From positions 62,001-126,000 of the forward strand of contig NZ_FUYC01000003.1 of assembly GCF_900167125.1 (NCBI RefSeq): a stretch of DNA of 64,000 bases, given 5' to 3'. The translations under genes were made by a program, and so were the position numbers. Numbering within the stretch: the stretch's first letter is position 1; each line of letters starts with the position of its first letter. The notes below the pieces were generated by a model. It did not search any database. It was not told the DNA's origin and saw nothing but the letters and a program-made list of their open reading frames with translations. Shown here piece after piece: positions 29,101 through 38,152 of the stretch. This DNA comes from Paucidesulfovibrio gracilis DSM 16080 (lineage in GTDB: Bacteria; Desulfobacterota; Desulfovibrionia; Desulfovibrionales; Desulfovibrionaceae).

Positions 29101-31556
29101 TTTCGATCCAGTACGCCCAGTCCTGGGTATCTTGGATAAACATGAACCGGAACGCCCTGTGCGCCGCTCACGCCACGACCGCCGTGTTCCCGGACCCTGG
29201 CCGTGATATGGGCCTCCAGCGCCGCGGGAGGAGTAAGCCCCTCGGGAATGCTGACGCGAAAGCTTTGGGTTCCTTTTTCATTGAGGCTGGCGTCTTCCAG
29301 TGCAAAGATTTCCGTGTTGGGAAATTTTTTGTCCGGATCGCCGAAAACGAAATCGCGGTATCCGGCCGGTCCGAAAGCCATGGGCCGGAGCATCACGCGT
29401 GTTTCCAGATTCAACCCCTGGGCCGGAGGACCAAAGAGGTAGCGGCTTTCCACATCGTAAGTCAGCTCACTTCCGGGGGTGGCCATTTCCATGCCGGGAC
29501 GAATGGTCACTTTGATTCTGTCCGGAACGAATTCTTCCACTTGGTAGCGGTATTGGCCGATGGCCTCGCCGCCAGCCTCAAGCTGGGCGATATAGTGGCC
29601 GGTCAGCGCGTATTCGGGAATCTCTCTGGAAAAGTCCACCAGCCCTTGCTTGTTGGTGCGCAGGATCCTGGTATCCAACACACGCCCTTCCGGGTCGATG
29701 TGGCGCAGCGTCAGCGGCAGGGAAGGCGGAGCTTGAAGGCGTTGGTCCCGGATGATCGCGGCACCCTGCATGGTTTCCCCGGGCCGATAGATGTCCCGCT
29801 CCCCGTAGAGGAACGCACTCAGTCCGCGTTGTGAAAAACCACTGCCTCCGACATCCAGTCCTGTCGTGTCCACCCGGAAGCTGTCAGGAAGCAGGAAACT
29901 GAAGTCGTCACCCTGCTCCGCTGTAATCAAAAAGGCCTGTTCACCGTCGAGACGGGCGTTCAGATCCCGAACCCGCCAGAGTCCGTTGCCGTCGGTGCGC
30001 CCTTGCGCGAGCACTTGGTTGCGCTGGGAGCGCAACGTCATGCGCACACCGGGTTGAGGGGCCAAAGTGGAAAAGGAATTGACCCAGACGAGCAGCTCAT
30101 TGGTTCCACGTTTGGCCACCATGCCCAGGTCCGTGACCAATACCCAGCGCTGCTTGCCCCACCAGGAACCGGGCAGCGTCATTCCAACACGGTAAAAGCC
30201 TGGTGCATTGCCCTGGATGACGTCGCCAAGGTCAACGCTGGTCCGCACCGGTTCGTTTTTGCGGGCGGAAACGTGCAGGCTTCGCTCCTTGATCCTGTCC
30301 CCGAGAGATTGGTTCAGTCCGGACGGATTGAAATCGGGGTCGAAGATGGTCCAACCGTAGTCCGCGAAAAGCCAGAACAGGTTGTTGCGGTAGACACGGT
30401 CCACGGTGAGTTCCACACGGTCCGTGTTTACGGTTTCCAGGGAGAGGTTTCGTGCTCCGTTTCGGGAGAGGAACATGCCGTCATCAACAAATCCGGCTGA
30501 TGGAGGCAGGTCCGGCATGCGTAGCGAACCATTCCAGGCTTCCTGGAGGACCGCGCCGTCCACGGCGCGCAAGCCCTCTTGCAAGCGGACTTGGTACTCC
30601 TGACCGGGCATAAATTCGCCACGCAGGAACAAGCTGTTGCCGTCGCTGGTGAGACGGTATTCCGTAGGCGGCGTCACCTGAACGAAGCTTTCGCTCCGTT
30701 TGGAATCAACCGCGGTGGAAAGATCAATTTTGATGTTGAAATGGTTTCCCTGAGGGACGTTGTCCACAGATTGGGCATGCAGTACCGGGTCAAGCACAAC
30801 CGGGAAGGTCCGTACCTCGTCGTGTCCCAACGCGAGGCTGCCGGGCTGGGGCCGGAGCTTGCCGGAAATGCGCAGGGTCAGCTCTCTTGGTTGGGGGAGC
30901 TTTTCCACGGGGGCGCTGCGAAAATTGATCTCTCGGCTGCGCCATCCGTTCAGCACCGTAATTTCCAGCGGGGTTTCCGAAAGAGGATCGTTGAGGGATA
31001 CGGCGTTAAGGAAATCTTCAGGCAGGACCGGAGCGTTAAAGCGAATCGAACCTTCCAAGTGGATTAGTGTGGGACCGCCTTCCGCCGGTGTGGCGTGAAG
31101 CTTCAGGGCGTCCATGGAAAAATTGCCGGTCTTGAACCGGATTTTTCGATCACCGGTAAAGGTTTGCCCTTCTTTTAAAAATTTTTCCGGGTGCAGCTTG
31201 ACAGTGTAGCGGGTGGCCAGCTGGAAAGGCTCCTCCGCACGGTAGGTCATGCTGTACGGGCCGGTCCAATGCCATTCTCCGGGATGGTCGGGGGAGATCA
31301 CCGCAGGCGCTTCCACTGGTTGGCCTTGGCGTCCTTTGCCCAGAGGGTAGCTGAACTCCAGGGTGATGTCCCGACGATCCGCAATATTGATGGTCGTTTC
31401 CGTTACTGCAATGTTGGCGGGATCATCTTTTGTCCCCACTTTGGACGCGTTGCCGCCGAGGAGCAGGAAGGTTTCCACGGCCACGACAAGCAGCAGCAAA
31501 ATGATGAGAATGTTTTTCACGTCTTTGGCTTTGGCGGCCAGAGCGGTTGCGGACAT
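26109..31556 (-). CDS. Bacterial alpha-2-macroglobulin (YfhM-like), membrane-anchored
   Basis: The 1815-residue protein traps proteases in the periplasm and is thought to protect the cell when the wall is breached. It has many macroglobulin beta domains, a region AKRRLDVDSFDIFSMLFPEPN near the middle, and the thioester motif YGCAEQ with its cysteine at residue 1357, so it can bind proteases covalently. The N-terminus (residues about 15-34, ILIILLLLVVAVETFLLLGG) is an uncleaved-looking membrane segment with no lipobox cysteine, whereas E. coli YfhM is a lipoprotein. It is first in the operon with pbpC. Confidence 0.95.
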   Translation of the reverse strand: MSATALAAKAKDVKNILIILLLLVVAVETFLLLGGNASKVGTKDDPANIAVTETTINIADRRDITLEFSYPLGKGRQGQPVEAPAVISPDHPGEWHWTGPYSMTYRAEEPFQLATRYTVKLHPEKFLKEGQTFTGDRKIRFKTGNFSMDALKLHATPAEGGPTLIHLEGSIRFNAPVLPEDFLNAVSLNDPLSETPLEITVLNGWRSREINFRSAPVEKLPQPRELTLRISGKLRPQPGSLALGHDEVRTFPVVLDPVLHAQSVDNVPQGNHFNIKIDLSTAVDSKRSESFVQVTPPTEYRLTSDGNSLFLRGEFMPGQEYQVRLQEGLRAVDGAVLQEAWNGSLRMPDLPPSAGFVDDGMFLSRNGARNLSLETVNTDRVELTVDRVYRNNLFWLFADYGWTIFDPDFNPSGLNQSLGDRIKERSLHVSARKNEPVRTSVDLGDVIQGNAPGFYRVGMTLPGSWWGKQRWVLVTDLGMVAKRGTNELLVWVNSFSTLAPQPGVRMTLRSQRNQVLAQGRTDGNGLWRVRDLNARLDGEQAFLITAEQGDDFSFLLPDSFRVDTTGLDVGGSGFSQRGLSAFLYGERDIYRPGETMQGAAIIRDQRLQAPPSLPLTLRHIDPEGRVLDTRILRTNKQGLVDFSREIPEYALTGHYIAQLEAGGEAIGQYRYQVEEFVPDRIKVTIRPGMEMATPGSELTYDVESRYLFGPPAQGLNLETRVMLRPMAFGPAGYRDFVFGDPDKKFPNTEIFALEDASLNEKGTQSFRVSIPEGLTPPAALEAHITARVREHGGRGVSGAQGVPVHVYPRYPGLGVLDRNAYTPGEPVVFRYVLITPDGTPAEGQLKAGLYKDEWQTVVRRTPSGGFRYESSRDPQLIDDLTIQAPKSAGEERAVGSFRFTPEEFGSYRVMLTDTETGASSELSFYCGGWGFSPWAMENPARIDIQADKDEYRAGDTATFQLRTPFSGKALVTVESREVLETRIVNVTGNTAQVRFQAKAAYAPNVYVTAILLRQAGELRSGEAARAFGAVPFNVNRATNQLSVGVKAPEQVQPGESIEVTATTAPGSAVTIAAVDEGILRLIAQKTPNPFEFFYAKRRLDVDSFDIFSMLFPEPNVEGNAPAGGGRMMAAMADYARTEGISRVKPVTFWSGPLTADAQGVVHFAARAPEGFQGGLRIMAVAADGSRFGSGSMVTRIKSPISATPTFPRFLALDEQAIVPVTVRNDTTEEQIITLNVSVEGPADIAEHTQDVTVRAGREQTIPLSVQSALEEGTARFTVSADNGETTFRTTTDVPVRTAYPFEYRKTAGTLKEQSLVLPETSAQLVPSTVRRELHAGSLPLIRYSSDLRDLLAYPYGCAEQIASRAFPLLRFGELASTLAPDLVSTHGPEFMVQDALQRLMSMQTGDGGFAFWPGMYESDAWLSLYVTHFLIEAQRAGFTVPNTCLDPALSYTASLVKNQNPRQQSGLERITYGLYTLARSGVPDRGMMHFLAEQHRDQLDAQTGTLLASAFASVGDMETYDTLLAKVEQLPEGERERGGNLGSPLRDQALILLALLDTAPDDPRVAPAVQKVSELMAQGTHTTQENAMGLCALGAFFKRQRSHTPFNGRILLNDTELGTFTNEEPLHLRDVGPGELRIELDAPAAPGAVLYSLQTRGAADADSYQPASQGMEVRRSLLDRDGAPVSDQITQGDLLVMKLDIRSRAGTLPHLAIQALLPTGLEVENPRLATTERLDWMKEQPFNAVYQDLRDDRVLFFGDLPFDTEHPDEWQSLYVLVRAVTSGRFTLPPVRAEVMYDPGVFAQSETGTLDVAKDF

Positions 31557-31630
31557 GGGAAATCCCCCGAAAGGTACGGTTGATGGTTTTACAAAATGAA
31601 TTCGTCAGGAAAGGTTTAACGTATTTCGGG

Positions 31631-31873
31631 ATGCCGCGAAAGAGTGGGCGGGGAATGAATTTTGCTGAAGGTTTTGTGCGGAAAAACATTCCTCTTCAAT
31701 ATCCTGTGGAGATTTACGTGCGGCTGAGCCTGATTTGCATTGTGATTACCGTGCTTCTGGTGTTGGGGATGGAGCGACTCAACAGCTCCCCGAACATCGG
31801 GGGAGAGTGGCCTCCGGAACCGGATTATGGTGTGATCGTGACCAACAACGGAACGTTTTACTATGTGGAATAG
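31631..31873 (+). CDS. Small single-pass membrane protein of unknown function
   Basis: This ORF of about 80 residues has one membrane segment (VRLSLICIVITVLLVLGMERL) and a short tail rich in Asn, Pro and Glu (SSPNIGGEWPPEPDYGVIVTNNGTFYYVE), probably in the periplasm. The start is uncertain: ATGs at 31583, 31631 and 31655 are in frame and none has a strong ribosome site. It runs divergently from the alpha-2-macroglobulin gene and overlaps the next gene by 11 bases, which supports it being translated. No family is recognised. Confidence 0.5.
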   Translation: MPRKSGRGMNFAEGFVRKNIPLQYPVEIYVRLSLICIVITVLLVLGMERLNSSPNIGGEWPPEPDYGVIVTNNGTFYYVE

Positions 31874-32180
31874 TCGAAAAAACATGGCGGTTGTGGCTTC
31901 GGTGCTGTTGTTGTGTTTGGCGATGCCCTCCGATGGATTCCCAGCGGACTGGAAAGCGCAGGAACGGGCTTGTCGGGCACAATGTCCAGCATTTCCACGG
32001 TACAGTGGTATTGAGACGCAGGCGGAGTATGCGCGGCGCATGCGTTTGCAGGCCGCGCACGACCGTTGCTTCATGCGCTGCGCCCGAAACTCGGCCGAGC
32101 GATTTTCTCCTTCTTTTACTCCGGTGGATGAGGCGGCACGTGCCTATTATCGCCGCAATGGAGTGCGAGTCCCCAAATAA
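31863..32180 (+). CDS. Small secreted protein with twin CX3C motif
   Basis: The 105-residue protein has a signal peptide (VVASVLLLCLAMPSDGFPA) and a mature part that looks helical. Four cysteines fall in two CX3C pairs, C37/C41 and C69/C73, 27 residues apart, which suggests an alpha-helical hairpin held by two disulfides. The segment between is rich in Arg, Ala and Gln. The gene starts inside the end of the preceding membrane-protein gene (ATGTGGAATAG), so the two are probably coupled. An internal ATG at 31884 is an alternative start. Function unknown. Confidence 0.6.
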   Translation: MWNSRKNMAVVASVLLLCLAMPSDGFPADWKAQERACRAQCPAFPRYSGIETQAEYARRMRLQAAHDRCFMRCARNSAERFSPSFTPVDEAARAYYRRNGVRVPK

Positions 32181-32254
32181 TCCCTGTTGCTCCCCGGCTA
32201 ACGGCGGAGACAAGGGTACGTAATCCGGGTATGCGGAGGGCAAAGGAGGTCCGC

Positions 32255-33787
32255 ATGTCCGATTCCAACGTTACCCGCCTGAAAAATCTTCAAACTGATC
32301 CGGAAAACCTGACAGAAAGCGTTGCCTGCCTGTGGGATGATGGGGAGCGAGTGTTTCGCGTGGGCGTTCTTGGAACCGGTCCGGGCTTTATGGCTCTTCT
32401 GGACGTTGCCAGGAATCCTCTTTTTTTGGAATTTCTCCCTCCTGTGGAAATTTTGGGCGTTGTCCGGCATGGCCCGGGAACCCAAAAGGTTGCGTATGCC
32501 CGCTCGTTGAATATTCCTGTTTATCCAAGTTTAAGAAAACTTATTCACGCCCACCCGGAGATGAACATGGTGGTGGATCTTACCGGGGAGCGGGTGGTTG
32601 GGCATGCCGTGCATGATTTACTGGACACAGGAGTGTCCATTGTGGATCAGGATGCCGCTATTTTTATTTGCGGGTTGCATGACATGGCCAGAGCCAACAC
32701 CCGGTTCAGCAATGATCTGGATCGGCAGCGGCATTTATTGCAGGCCATCATTGATGAAGTCCGCGAGGACATCATGTTGCTCGATTTGGACGGCAATGTC
32801 GTGGATATGAATCGCAATGTCTGGCGACGAACCGGCAAGGCGAAATCCGAATTAACGGGAAAACCTTGCTGGCAGGTGCTTACCAAACGTGATGGCAAGC
32901 CGTTTTGTCCCGAATACGACACCGCGTGTCCTTTGGGTGAGACGTTGCGGACCCGCCGCAAGGCTGAAGCGCTCGTCAATCGTGTGAGTGCCGGGGGGCG
33001 GCTTCTCTACTATCGCGTTTATTCTTATCCGGTGTTTGGCCGAAGCGGCGCATTGACCCATGTAATGATGATGCATCGGGACATTACGGCCCGTACGCAT
33101 CGGGAGCAGCAGCTTCGCCAGACGGAAAAACTGGCCGTGGTGGGGGAGATGTCTACGTACCTGGCCCATGAAATACGCAACCCGCTTTGCGCCATCGGTG
33201 GATTTACCCGTTCCCTGTTGCGATCGTCCAATCTTTCCGAGAAGGAACAGGAAAAAATACGCATTATTGCAGAAGAAACAGCGCGTTTGGAGGGATTGCT
33301 TTCCAGCATCCTAAATTTTGCTCGTCCAGGAAACATGCCGGTGGAAGAGGTGGATATCGCGACCTTGATCCATGGCACCACCGAATTGATGCGCATTGGA
33401 TACCAGCAAGCGGGCTATTCGTTTACCGTGGCGGTGGAAAAGGATGTGCCGTCCGTTCGTGGAGAGGCGGAATCTATAAAACAGTGCCTTGTGAATTTGA
33501 TCAAAAATGCCATGGAGGCCATGCCCGAGGGGGGAGATATCGAAGTGGTGCTGGACCGCCGGCACGATTTCGTGCGTCTGGGGGTTCGGGATCATGGCGT
33601 GGGCATGGACGAAGAGGAACAGGATAAGGTGTTCAGTCCGTTTTATTCCACCAAACCCGAAGGAACGGGGTTGGGATTGGCCATGATTAAAAAATTGGTG
33701 GAAGAGATGGGTGGGCATATTGATTTGCGGAGCAGCCCCGGACAGGGAACGGCCTTGTATCTCTATTTCCGACCGGTGCTTGAATAG
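32255..33787 (+). CDS. Sensor histidine kinase with Rossmann-like N-terminus and PAS domain
   Basis: The 510-residue protein has no membrane segment. Residues about 30-150 resemble a nucleotide-binding Rossmann fold: RVGVLGTGPGFMALLDVARN is a GxGxG strand-loop-helix, followed by EILGVVRHGPGTQKVAYARS and MVVDLTGE. A PAS domain follows (about 160-280). The HisKA segment is YLAHEIRNPLCAIGGF with His305, and the ATPase motifs are NLIKNAMEAMP, DHGVGMDEEEQ and GTGLGLAMI. It is likely a cytoplasmic sensor of a redox or dinucleotide ligand. No response regulator is adjacent. The start follows AAAGGAGGT. Confidence 0.92.
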   Translation: MSDSNVTRLKNLQTDPENLTESVACLWDDGERVFRVGVLGTGPGFMALLDVARNPLFLEFLPPVEILGVVRHGPGTQKVAYARSLNIPVYPSLRKLIHAHPEMNMVVDLTGERVVGHAVHDLLDTGVSIVDQDAAIFICGLHDMARANTRFSNDLDRQRHLLQAIIDEVREDIMLLDLDGNVVDMNRNVWRRTGKAKSELTGKPCWQVLTKRDGKPFCPEYDTACPLGETLRTRRKAEALVNRVSAGGRLLYYRVYSYPVFGRSGALTHVMMMHRDITARTHREQQLRQTEKLAVVGEMSTYLAHEIRNPLCAIGGFTRSLLRSSNLSEKEQEKIRIIAEETARLEGLLSSILNFARPGNMPVEEVDIATLIHGTTELMRIGYQQAGYSFTVAVEKDVPSVRGEAESIKQCLVNLIKNAMEAMPEGGDIEVVLDRRHDFVRLGVRDHGVGMDEEEQDKVFSPFYSTKPEGTGLGLAMIKKLVEEMGGHIDLRSSPGQGTALYLYFRPVLE

Positions 33788-33902
33788 GCGTAATGAGTGT
33801 TTAACCTAATGAATTTTATGTGATATCGTTGCAGGAAAAGCGTTTTATCTGGACGTATGCCGTTTCTTTTGTCGTGATCGGACAGCAAAAGATATTTTTT
33901 GC

Positions 33903-34862
<960 letters not shown>

Positions 34863-34864
34863 AA

Positions 34865-35185
34865 ATGCCGGAATTGAAAGCCATTGCCGACTATAACAGG
34901 CGTGCCATGCGTGCGGCCGGGGAAGGCCGTTTGGAACAGGCGTTGCTCAATTTGTCTATGGCCTTGCGGTTGGCGCGGGAAATCAGACGTGTGCAGCTGG
35001 AGTCGTATTCCAAAGGCAATATGGGGCTTGTCTACCTCATGGCGGGAAAGCGGCGGGAAGCCGCAGTATGCTTCCGATTGGCCCTGCAGCGAGCCAAAAC
35101 CGAATGCGGCTCGGATCATCCCCTGTGCTATGCCCTGAAAAATAACATCAGAAAAATGTCGGTCCGTCAGCGTTCCGCTGCGTAG
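34865..35185 (+). CDS. Small TPR-like protein, paralogue-like neighbour
   Basis: The 106-residue protein has TPR-like helical repeats: AAGEGRLEQALLNLSMALRLAREI and GNMGLVYLMAGKRREAAVCFRLALQRAK. It resembles the repeat core of the preceding gene but lacks its cysteine clusters. The start codon lies two bases after the upstream stop, with a GGGAGG site. It is third in the flavodoxin operon. It could be a scaffold or partner-binding protein; no function is known to me. Confidence 0.8.
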   Translation: MPELKAIADYNRRAMRAAGEGRLEQALLNLSMALRLAREIRRVQLESYSKGNMGLVYLMAGKRREAAVCFRLALQRAKTECGSDHPLCYALKNNIRKMSVRQRSAA

Positions 35186-35243
35186 CGAGACGACATGGAA
35201 GGTGGCACTGATTCATTGCTGCCGGAAATCGTTAGGACAAACG

Positions 35244-35279
35244 AAGCCCCATTCCTTTTCAATGCAAGGAATGGGGCTT
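35244..35279. terminator. Bidirectional terminator hairpin
   Basis: A perfect 14-base-pair stem (AAGCCCCATTCCTT with AAGGAATGGGGCTT) with an 8-base loop lies between the convergent flavodoxin operon and the next minus-strand gene. T-rich ends on both strands are modest. Confidence 0.8.
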
Positions 35280-35304
35280 TGGTTTGGGCGTGCTGTCCAG
35301 CTGG

Positions 35305-35664
35305 TTATCCGTTTTTGTTGACGATTCCACCCAGCCCGGCATGAGCGCCGAGCACTTGTTCCTGGAATGCCATATTCGGATCTTTGGCTCCGGTTATGGG
35401 GTCGGAGTTCATGGTATTTAGGGTCTGTGTCACGACAGCGGCTCCCATGGTTTGCTTGTCGGCCAGGGGATCTCCGCCGGTAAGGTTTGCCAGCTTCAGT
35501 TGCAGCCCTTGGCTCAACTGGGTAGCCAGGCTTTGCATGGCTTCGCTGCCCGGGAGAAGACCTCCGGGCTTTCCCATTTCCACAAGAGGGTTCTTGACCA
35601 ACGCACGGGCCACATTGGACCAGTCGGCCATCCCGCCTGCGGAACTCCCTTCGATGCCGGACAT
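35305..35664 (-). CDS. Small conserved-looking protein of unknown function
   Basis: The 119-residue protein begins MSGIEGSSAGGMADWSNVAR after a strong AAAAGGAGG site. It has no signal peptide or membrane segment. The sequence is rich in Gly, Ala, Leu and Gln (SEAMQSLATQLSQGLQLKLANLTGGDPLADKQ) and ends GAHAGLGGIVNKNG. The short polar helices recall bacterial secretion- or flagella-related small proteins, but I recognise no family. It shares its strand with mazG, about 80 bases apart. Confidence 0.7.
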   Translation of the reverse strand: MSGIEGSSAGGMADWSNVARALVKNPLVEMGKPGGLLPGSEAMQSLATQLSQGLQLKLANLTGGDPLADKQTMGAAVVTQTLNTMNSDPITGAKDPNMAFQEQVLGAHAGLGGIVNKNG

Positions 35665-35742
35665 GAGCAGGCCTCCTTTTGCGGGACAAAACATCGCCCT
35701 ACCGTCCTATCGGCGATAAGTGCGGCTATCTTTAGGGCTGAT

Positions 35743-36537
35743 TCATTCTTTTTCTTCTTGTTTGGCCCGACTCCACAACATTTCCATTTTTTGTGAATCT
35801 AGATCAGAAAACTCCTGCCCCTGGGCGCGGGCGTACGCTTCCATTTTGGCAAAGCGGGAGAGGAACTTGCGGTTGGCGAAGTCCAGGGCAGCATTGGCCT
35901 TGATACTGCGACGCCGTCCCAGTTCAACCAGGGTGAAGAGATAGTCGCCGAATTCTTCCTGGCGCTGTTGTTCGGTCCCTGATTGGTCAGCCTTGGTCCA
36001 TTCATCCCATTCCTGATCAAGTTGCTCTTCCAGCTGGGTATCGTCTTCCCAGGTAAATCCGGCTCGAGCGGCTTTGGAATGGATTCGATACGCTTTCAGC
36101 AGCGGAGGAAGTCCGCTGGGCAAGGAATCGAAGACCCCGGGAAGCTCTCCCTGATCGCTTTCTTTTTCATGGCGCTTGATTTGTTCCCAGGTACGCATCA
36201 GTTCGGCCTGATCGGTGAATGTCGTGTCGGAAAAGACATGGGGATGGCGTCGGACCATTTTGGCCCGAGCAGTGTCCAGCGCTTCATGGAGCTGGAAGTC
36301 GCCTTGTGATTCATATAAATGCGCGATGAAAAGAAGCAGGAACAAAACGTCGCCCAGCTCTTCCCGTGCTTCCTCAGCATTGTCGGAGCGGATGGCGTCC
36401 ACCAGCTCAAAAGCCTCTTCAACAACATAGTCGCAGAGGCTCAAAGGGGTTTGCTTTTTGTCCCAGGGACAGCCTTCCGGTCCGGTAAGAATCGTTACGA
36501 TCTCCCGAAGTCTTTGAAAAGAATCGTTGTTGGACAT
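35743..36537 (-). CDS. mazG: Nucleoside triphosphate pyrophosphohydrolase MazG
   Basis: The 264-residue protein has two MazG domains. The first carries GPEGCPWDKKQTPLSLCDYVVEEAFELVDAI and AREELGDVLFLLLFIA, giving the EExxE and ExxD metal-binding motifs. The second has WTKADQSGTEQQRQEEFGDYLFTLVELGR. MazG hydrolyses nucleoside triphosphates, including damaged ones, to monophosphates. The length matches E. coli MazG. It is followed by a small unknown gene on the same strand. Confidence 0.96.
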   Translation of the reverse strand: MSNNDSFQRLREIVTILTGPEGCPWDKKQTPLSLCDYVVEEAFELVDAIRSDNAEEAREELGDVLFLLLFIAHLYESQGDFQLHEALDTARAKMVRRHPHVFSDTTFTDQAELMRTWEQIKRHEKESDQGELPGVFDSLPSGLPPLLKAYRIHSKAARAGFTWEDDTQLEEQLDQEWDEWTKADQSGTEQQRQEEFGDYLFTLVELGRRRSIKANAALDFANRKFLSRFAKMEAYARAQGQEFSDLDSQKMEMLWSRAKQEEKE

Positions 36538-36576
36538 GATGGTTCGTTTACTGTTGAGGTTTCGGAAAAAAAGGGG

Positions 36577-37068
36577 CTATCCCACACCGTGCAGAAAACG
36601 CAGGAGTCCCTCGGGGAGGTGCGTTTCCAGGAGACGAACACCCGGCATAAAAAACGGCGCCATGCTGGAGTTGTGGTACAGCGCGGTTCCTGGCGCCAGG
36701 GAGCGGACTATAAGAATGACCATGGAGCAGACCGTGTAGCCTTCGAATAGGCCAAATACGGCGCCGAGACCACGGTCAATGGCTCCGGCGGGTGTGAACT
36801 TCAGAGCCTGGGAAATCCCTTTGCCGAGCAGCCAGACAAGACCCACCGCAAGCAGGAATGTGACCAGAGTGGCTGCGGCTTCGACCGTTTCCGGGCTGTC
36901 GATATGAACGCCCAGGTGTGGGGCCACATATGCACTGAGATGTCGGGCCGCAAGCAGACCGAAGAAAACAGCTCCAATGGATAGAGCCTCCAGAGCCAGC
37001 CCATGGAGCAGACCACGAAAACCAAGTAAAATAATCAAGGAAAAAAGAATGACGTCAAGTGTGTTCAT
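36577..37068 (-). CDS. CvpA family membrane protein
   Basis: The 163-residue protein has about four membrane helices, starting MNTLDVILFSLIILLGFRGL, then a GLFEGYTVCSMVILIVRSLAP segment typical of CvpA (colicin V production) proteins. The start was chosen for the GGGAGTG site; the in-frame extension upstream has none. CvpA proteins are inner-membrane proteins linked to envelope homeostasis in other bacteria. It lies 39 bases upstream of mazG, probably in one operon. Confidence 0.85.
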   Translation of the reverse strand: MNTLDVILFSLIILLGFRGLLHGLALEALSIGAVFFGLLAARHLSAYVAPHLGVHIDSPETVEAAATLVTFLLAVGLVWLLGKGISQALKFTPAGAIDRGLGAVFGLFEGYTVCSMVILIVRSLAPGTALYHNSSMAPFFMPGVRLLETHLPEGLLRFLHGVG

Positions 37069-37209
37069 TGGCACTCCCGCGATGTTCTGGAGAGCAATTA
37101 GCATTGCGCTGATCAAAAGGGAATACATTCGTTTTTTTTCGGCACGTCTTGTGCTAGTTCGGGGGAGGCGATAGACCAACAACCGGAACACATTAACGCA
37201 TTCATGACT

Positions 37210-37224
37210 GGCGACCTAGTCGCC
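37210..37224 (+). promoter_or_regulatory. Small perfect hairpin just before rfbC
   Basis: GGCGAC and GTCGCC pair over a 3-base loop, followed by GTTTTG, and end 20 bases before the rfbC start. It could slow ribosome entry or act as a weak terminator. Confidence 0.35.
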
Positions 37225-37244
37225 GTTTTGAGGGAGCAAGAGAA

Positions 37245-37823
37245 ATGCAGGTTCGTGAAACGGAGTTTCCAGGGCTGAAGATTATTGAGCCGCGAGTCTT
37301 TCAAGATGATCGGGGTTTTTTTTTGGAAAGCTTTAACGCACGTGTGTTTGAGGAATGGAAACTGCCGGTTGCGTTTGTTCAGGACAACCACGCCTACTCA
37401 AAAGGGATCGGGGTGCTGCGCGGGCTTCACTATCAGGCACCGCCGGTCGCTCAATCCAAGCTCATATGGGTGACGCGGGGCGAGGTGTTGGATGTTGTGG
37501 TGGATATCCGCAAGGGATCACCCACGTTCGGCCGATGGACGAAGTTCCACCTGTCTGCGGAAAATTTTATGCGTCTGTTCGTCCCTGCGGGGTTTGCCCA
37601 CGGCTACCTGACACTCACAGAGCACACGGAATTTATGTATAAAGTGGATGCGCCGTATGCACCGGAAACAGAGGGGGGCATCCGATGGGACGATCCTGAT
37701 TTGGGCATTACCTGGCCCAAGGTTTGGCAAGGTCAGGGACCGGTACTGTCTGCGAAGGATACGCGCCAGCCCCGGTTTCAGGATTTGGAGTCTCCATTTA
37801 CGTTTCCGGTGGACAAAGAATAG
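37245..37823 (+). CDS. rfbC: dTDP-4-dehydrorhamnose 3,5-epimerase
   Basis: The 192-residue cupin makes dTDP-4-keto-rhamnose for surface polysaccharide. It shows DDRGFFLESFN, QDNHAYSKGIGVLRGLHYQ with the catalytic His, GEVLDVVVDIRKGSPTFG, VPAGFAHGYLTL and TEGGIRWDDPDLGITWP. The length is normal. The usual partner genes rfbA, rfbB and rfbD are not next to it, so they must be elsewhere if the pathway is complete. Confidence 0.96.
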   Translation: MQVRETEFPGLKIIEPRVFQDDRGFFLESFNARVFEEWKLPVAFVQDNHAYSKGIGVLRGLHYQAPPVAQSKLIWVTRGEVLDVVVDIRKGSPTFGRWTKFHLSAENFMRLFVPAGFAHGYLTLTEHTEFMYKVDAPYAPETEGGIRWDDPDLGITWPKVWQGQGPVLSAKDTRQPRFQDLESPFTFPVDKE

Positions 37824-38152
37824 AGGGGGAATGATGGGGTAACCTCTCGCATGCTCGCAACCCGTATATTCTGTGAAAACTTTATCAGCTTGAAACAGGG
37901 AAAATGCTTTCATGTGGTGTTTGTCCGCCTGAGTCGTACCTTCTGCTATTCTTTTGCGCATAGCAATGTCCCGGGGTAAAAAGACTTATTGCCTGAAATG
38001 TATGGAGCTTTACGGTAGGTCAAGGGATTCGAAACCTCGTGAAATTTTTCATATTCTCTTGACACGGAAAAGTTCTGTGCCGTAAAGGAACGTAATTCAT
38101 TTGGCCGTTTTTTGTGATTTTTCAAAAAACTCTAGGAGTGATGGGGCAGGTT
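37824..38152 (+). other. Upstream region of the qrc operon
   Basis: About 330 bases without a gene. A TTGACA at 38059-38064 followed after 18 bases by TAAAGG at 38083-38088 is a candidate promoter, strong at -35 and weak at -10. An 8-base inverted repeat brackets it: CTTTACGG at 38008-38015 and CCGTAAAG at 38080-38087. No clear sigma-54 site was found. Confidence 0.35.

Noticed and set aside
38101-38115. Possible sigma-54 promoter (TTGGC...TTG) before qrcA
   Set aside because: The spacing between the GG and G elements is one base short of the required ten, and the -12 GC is missing.
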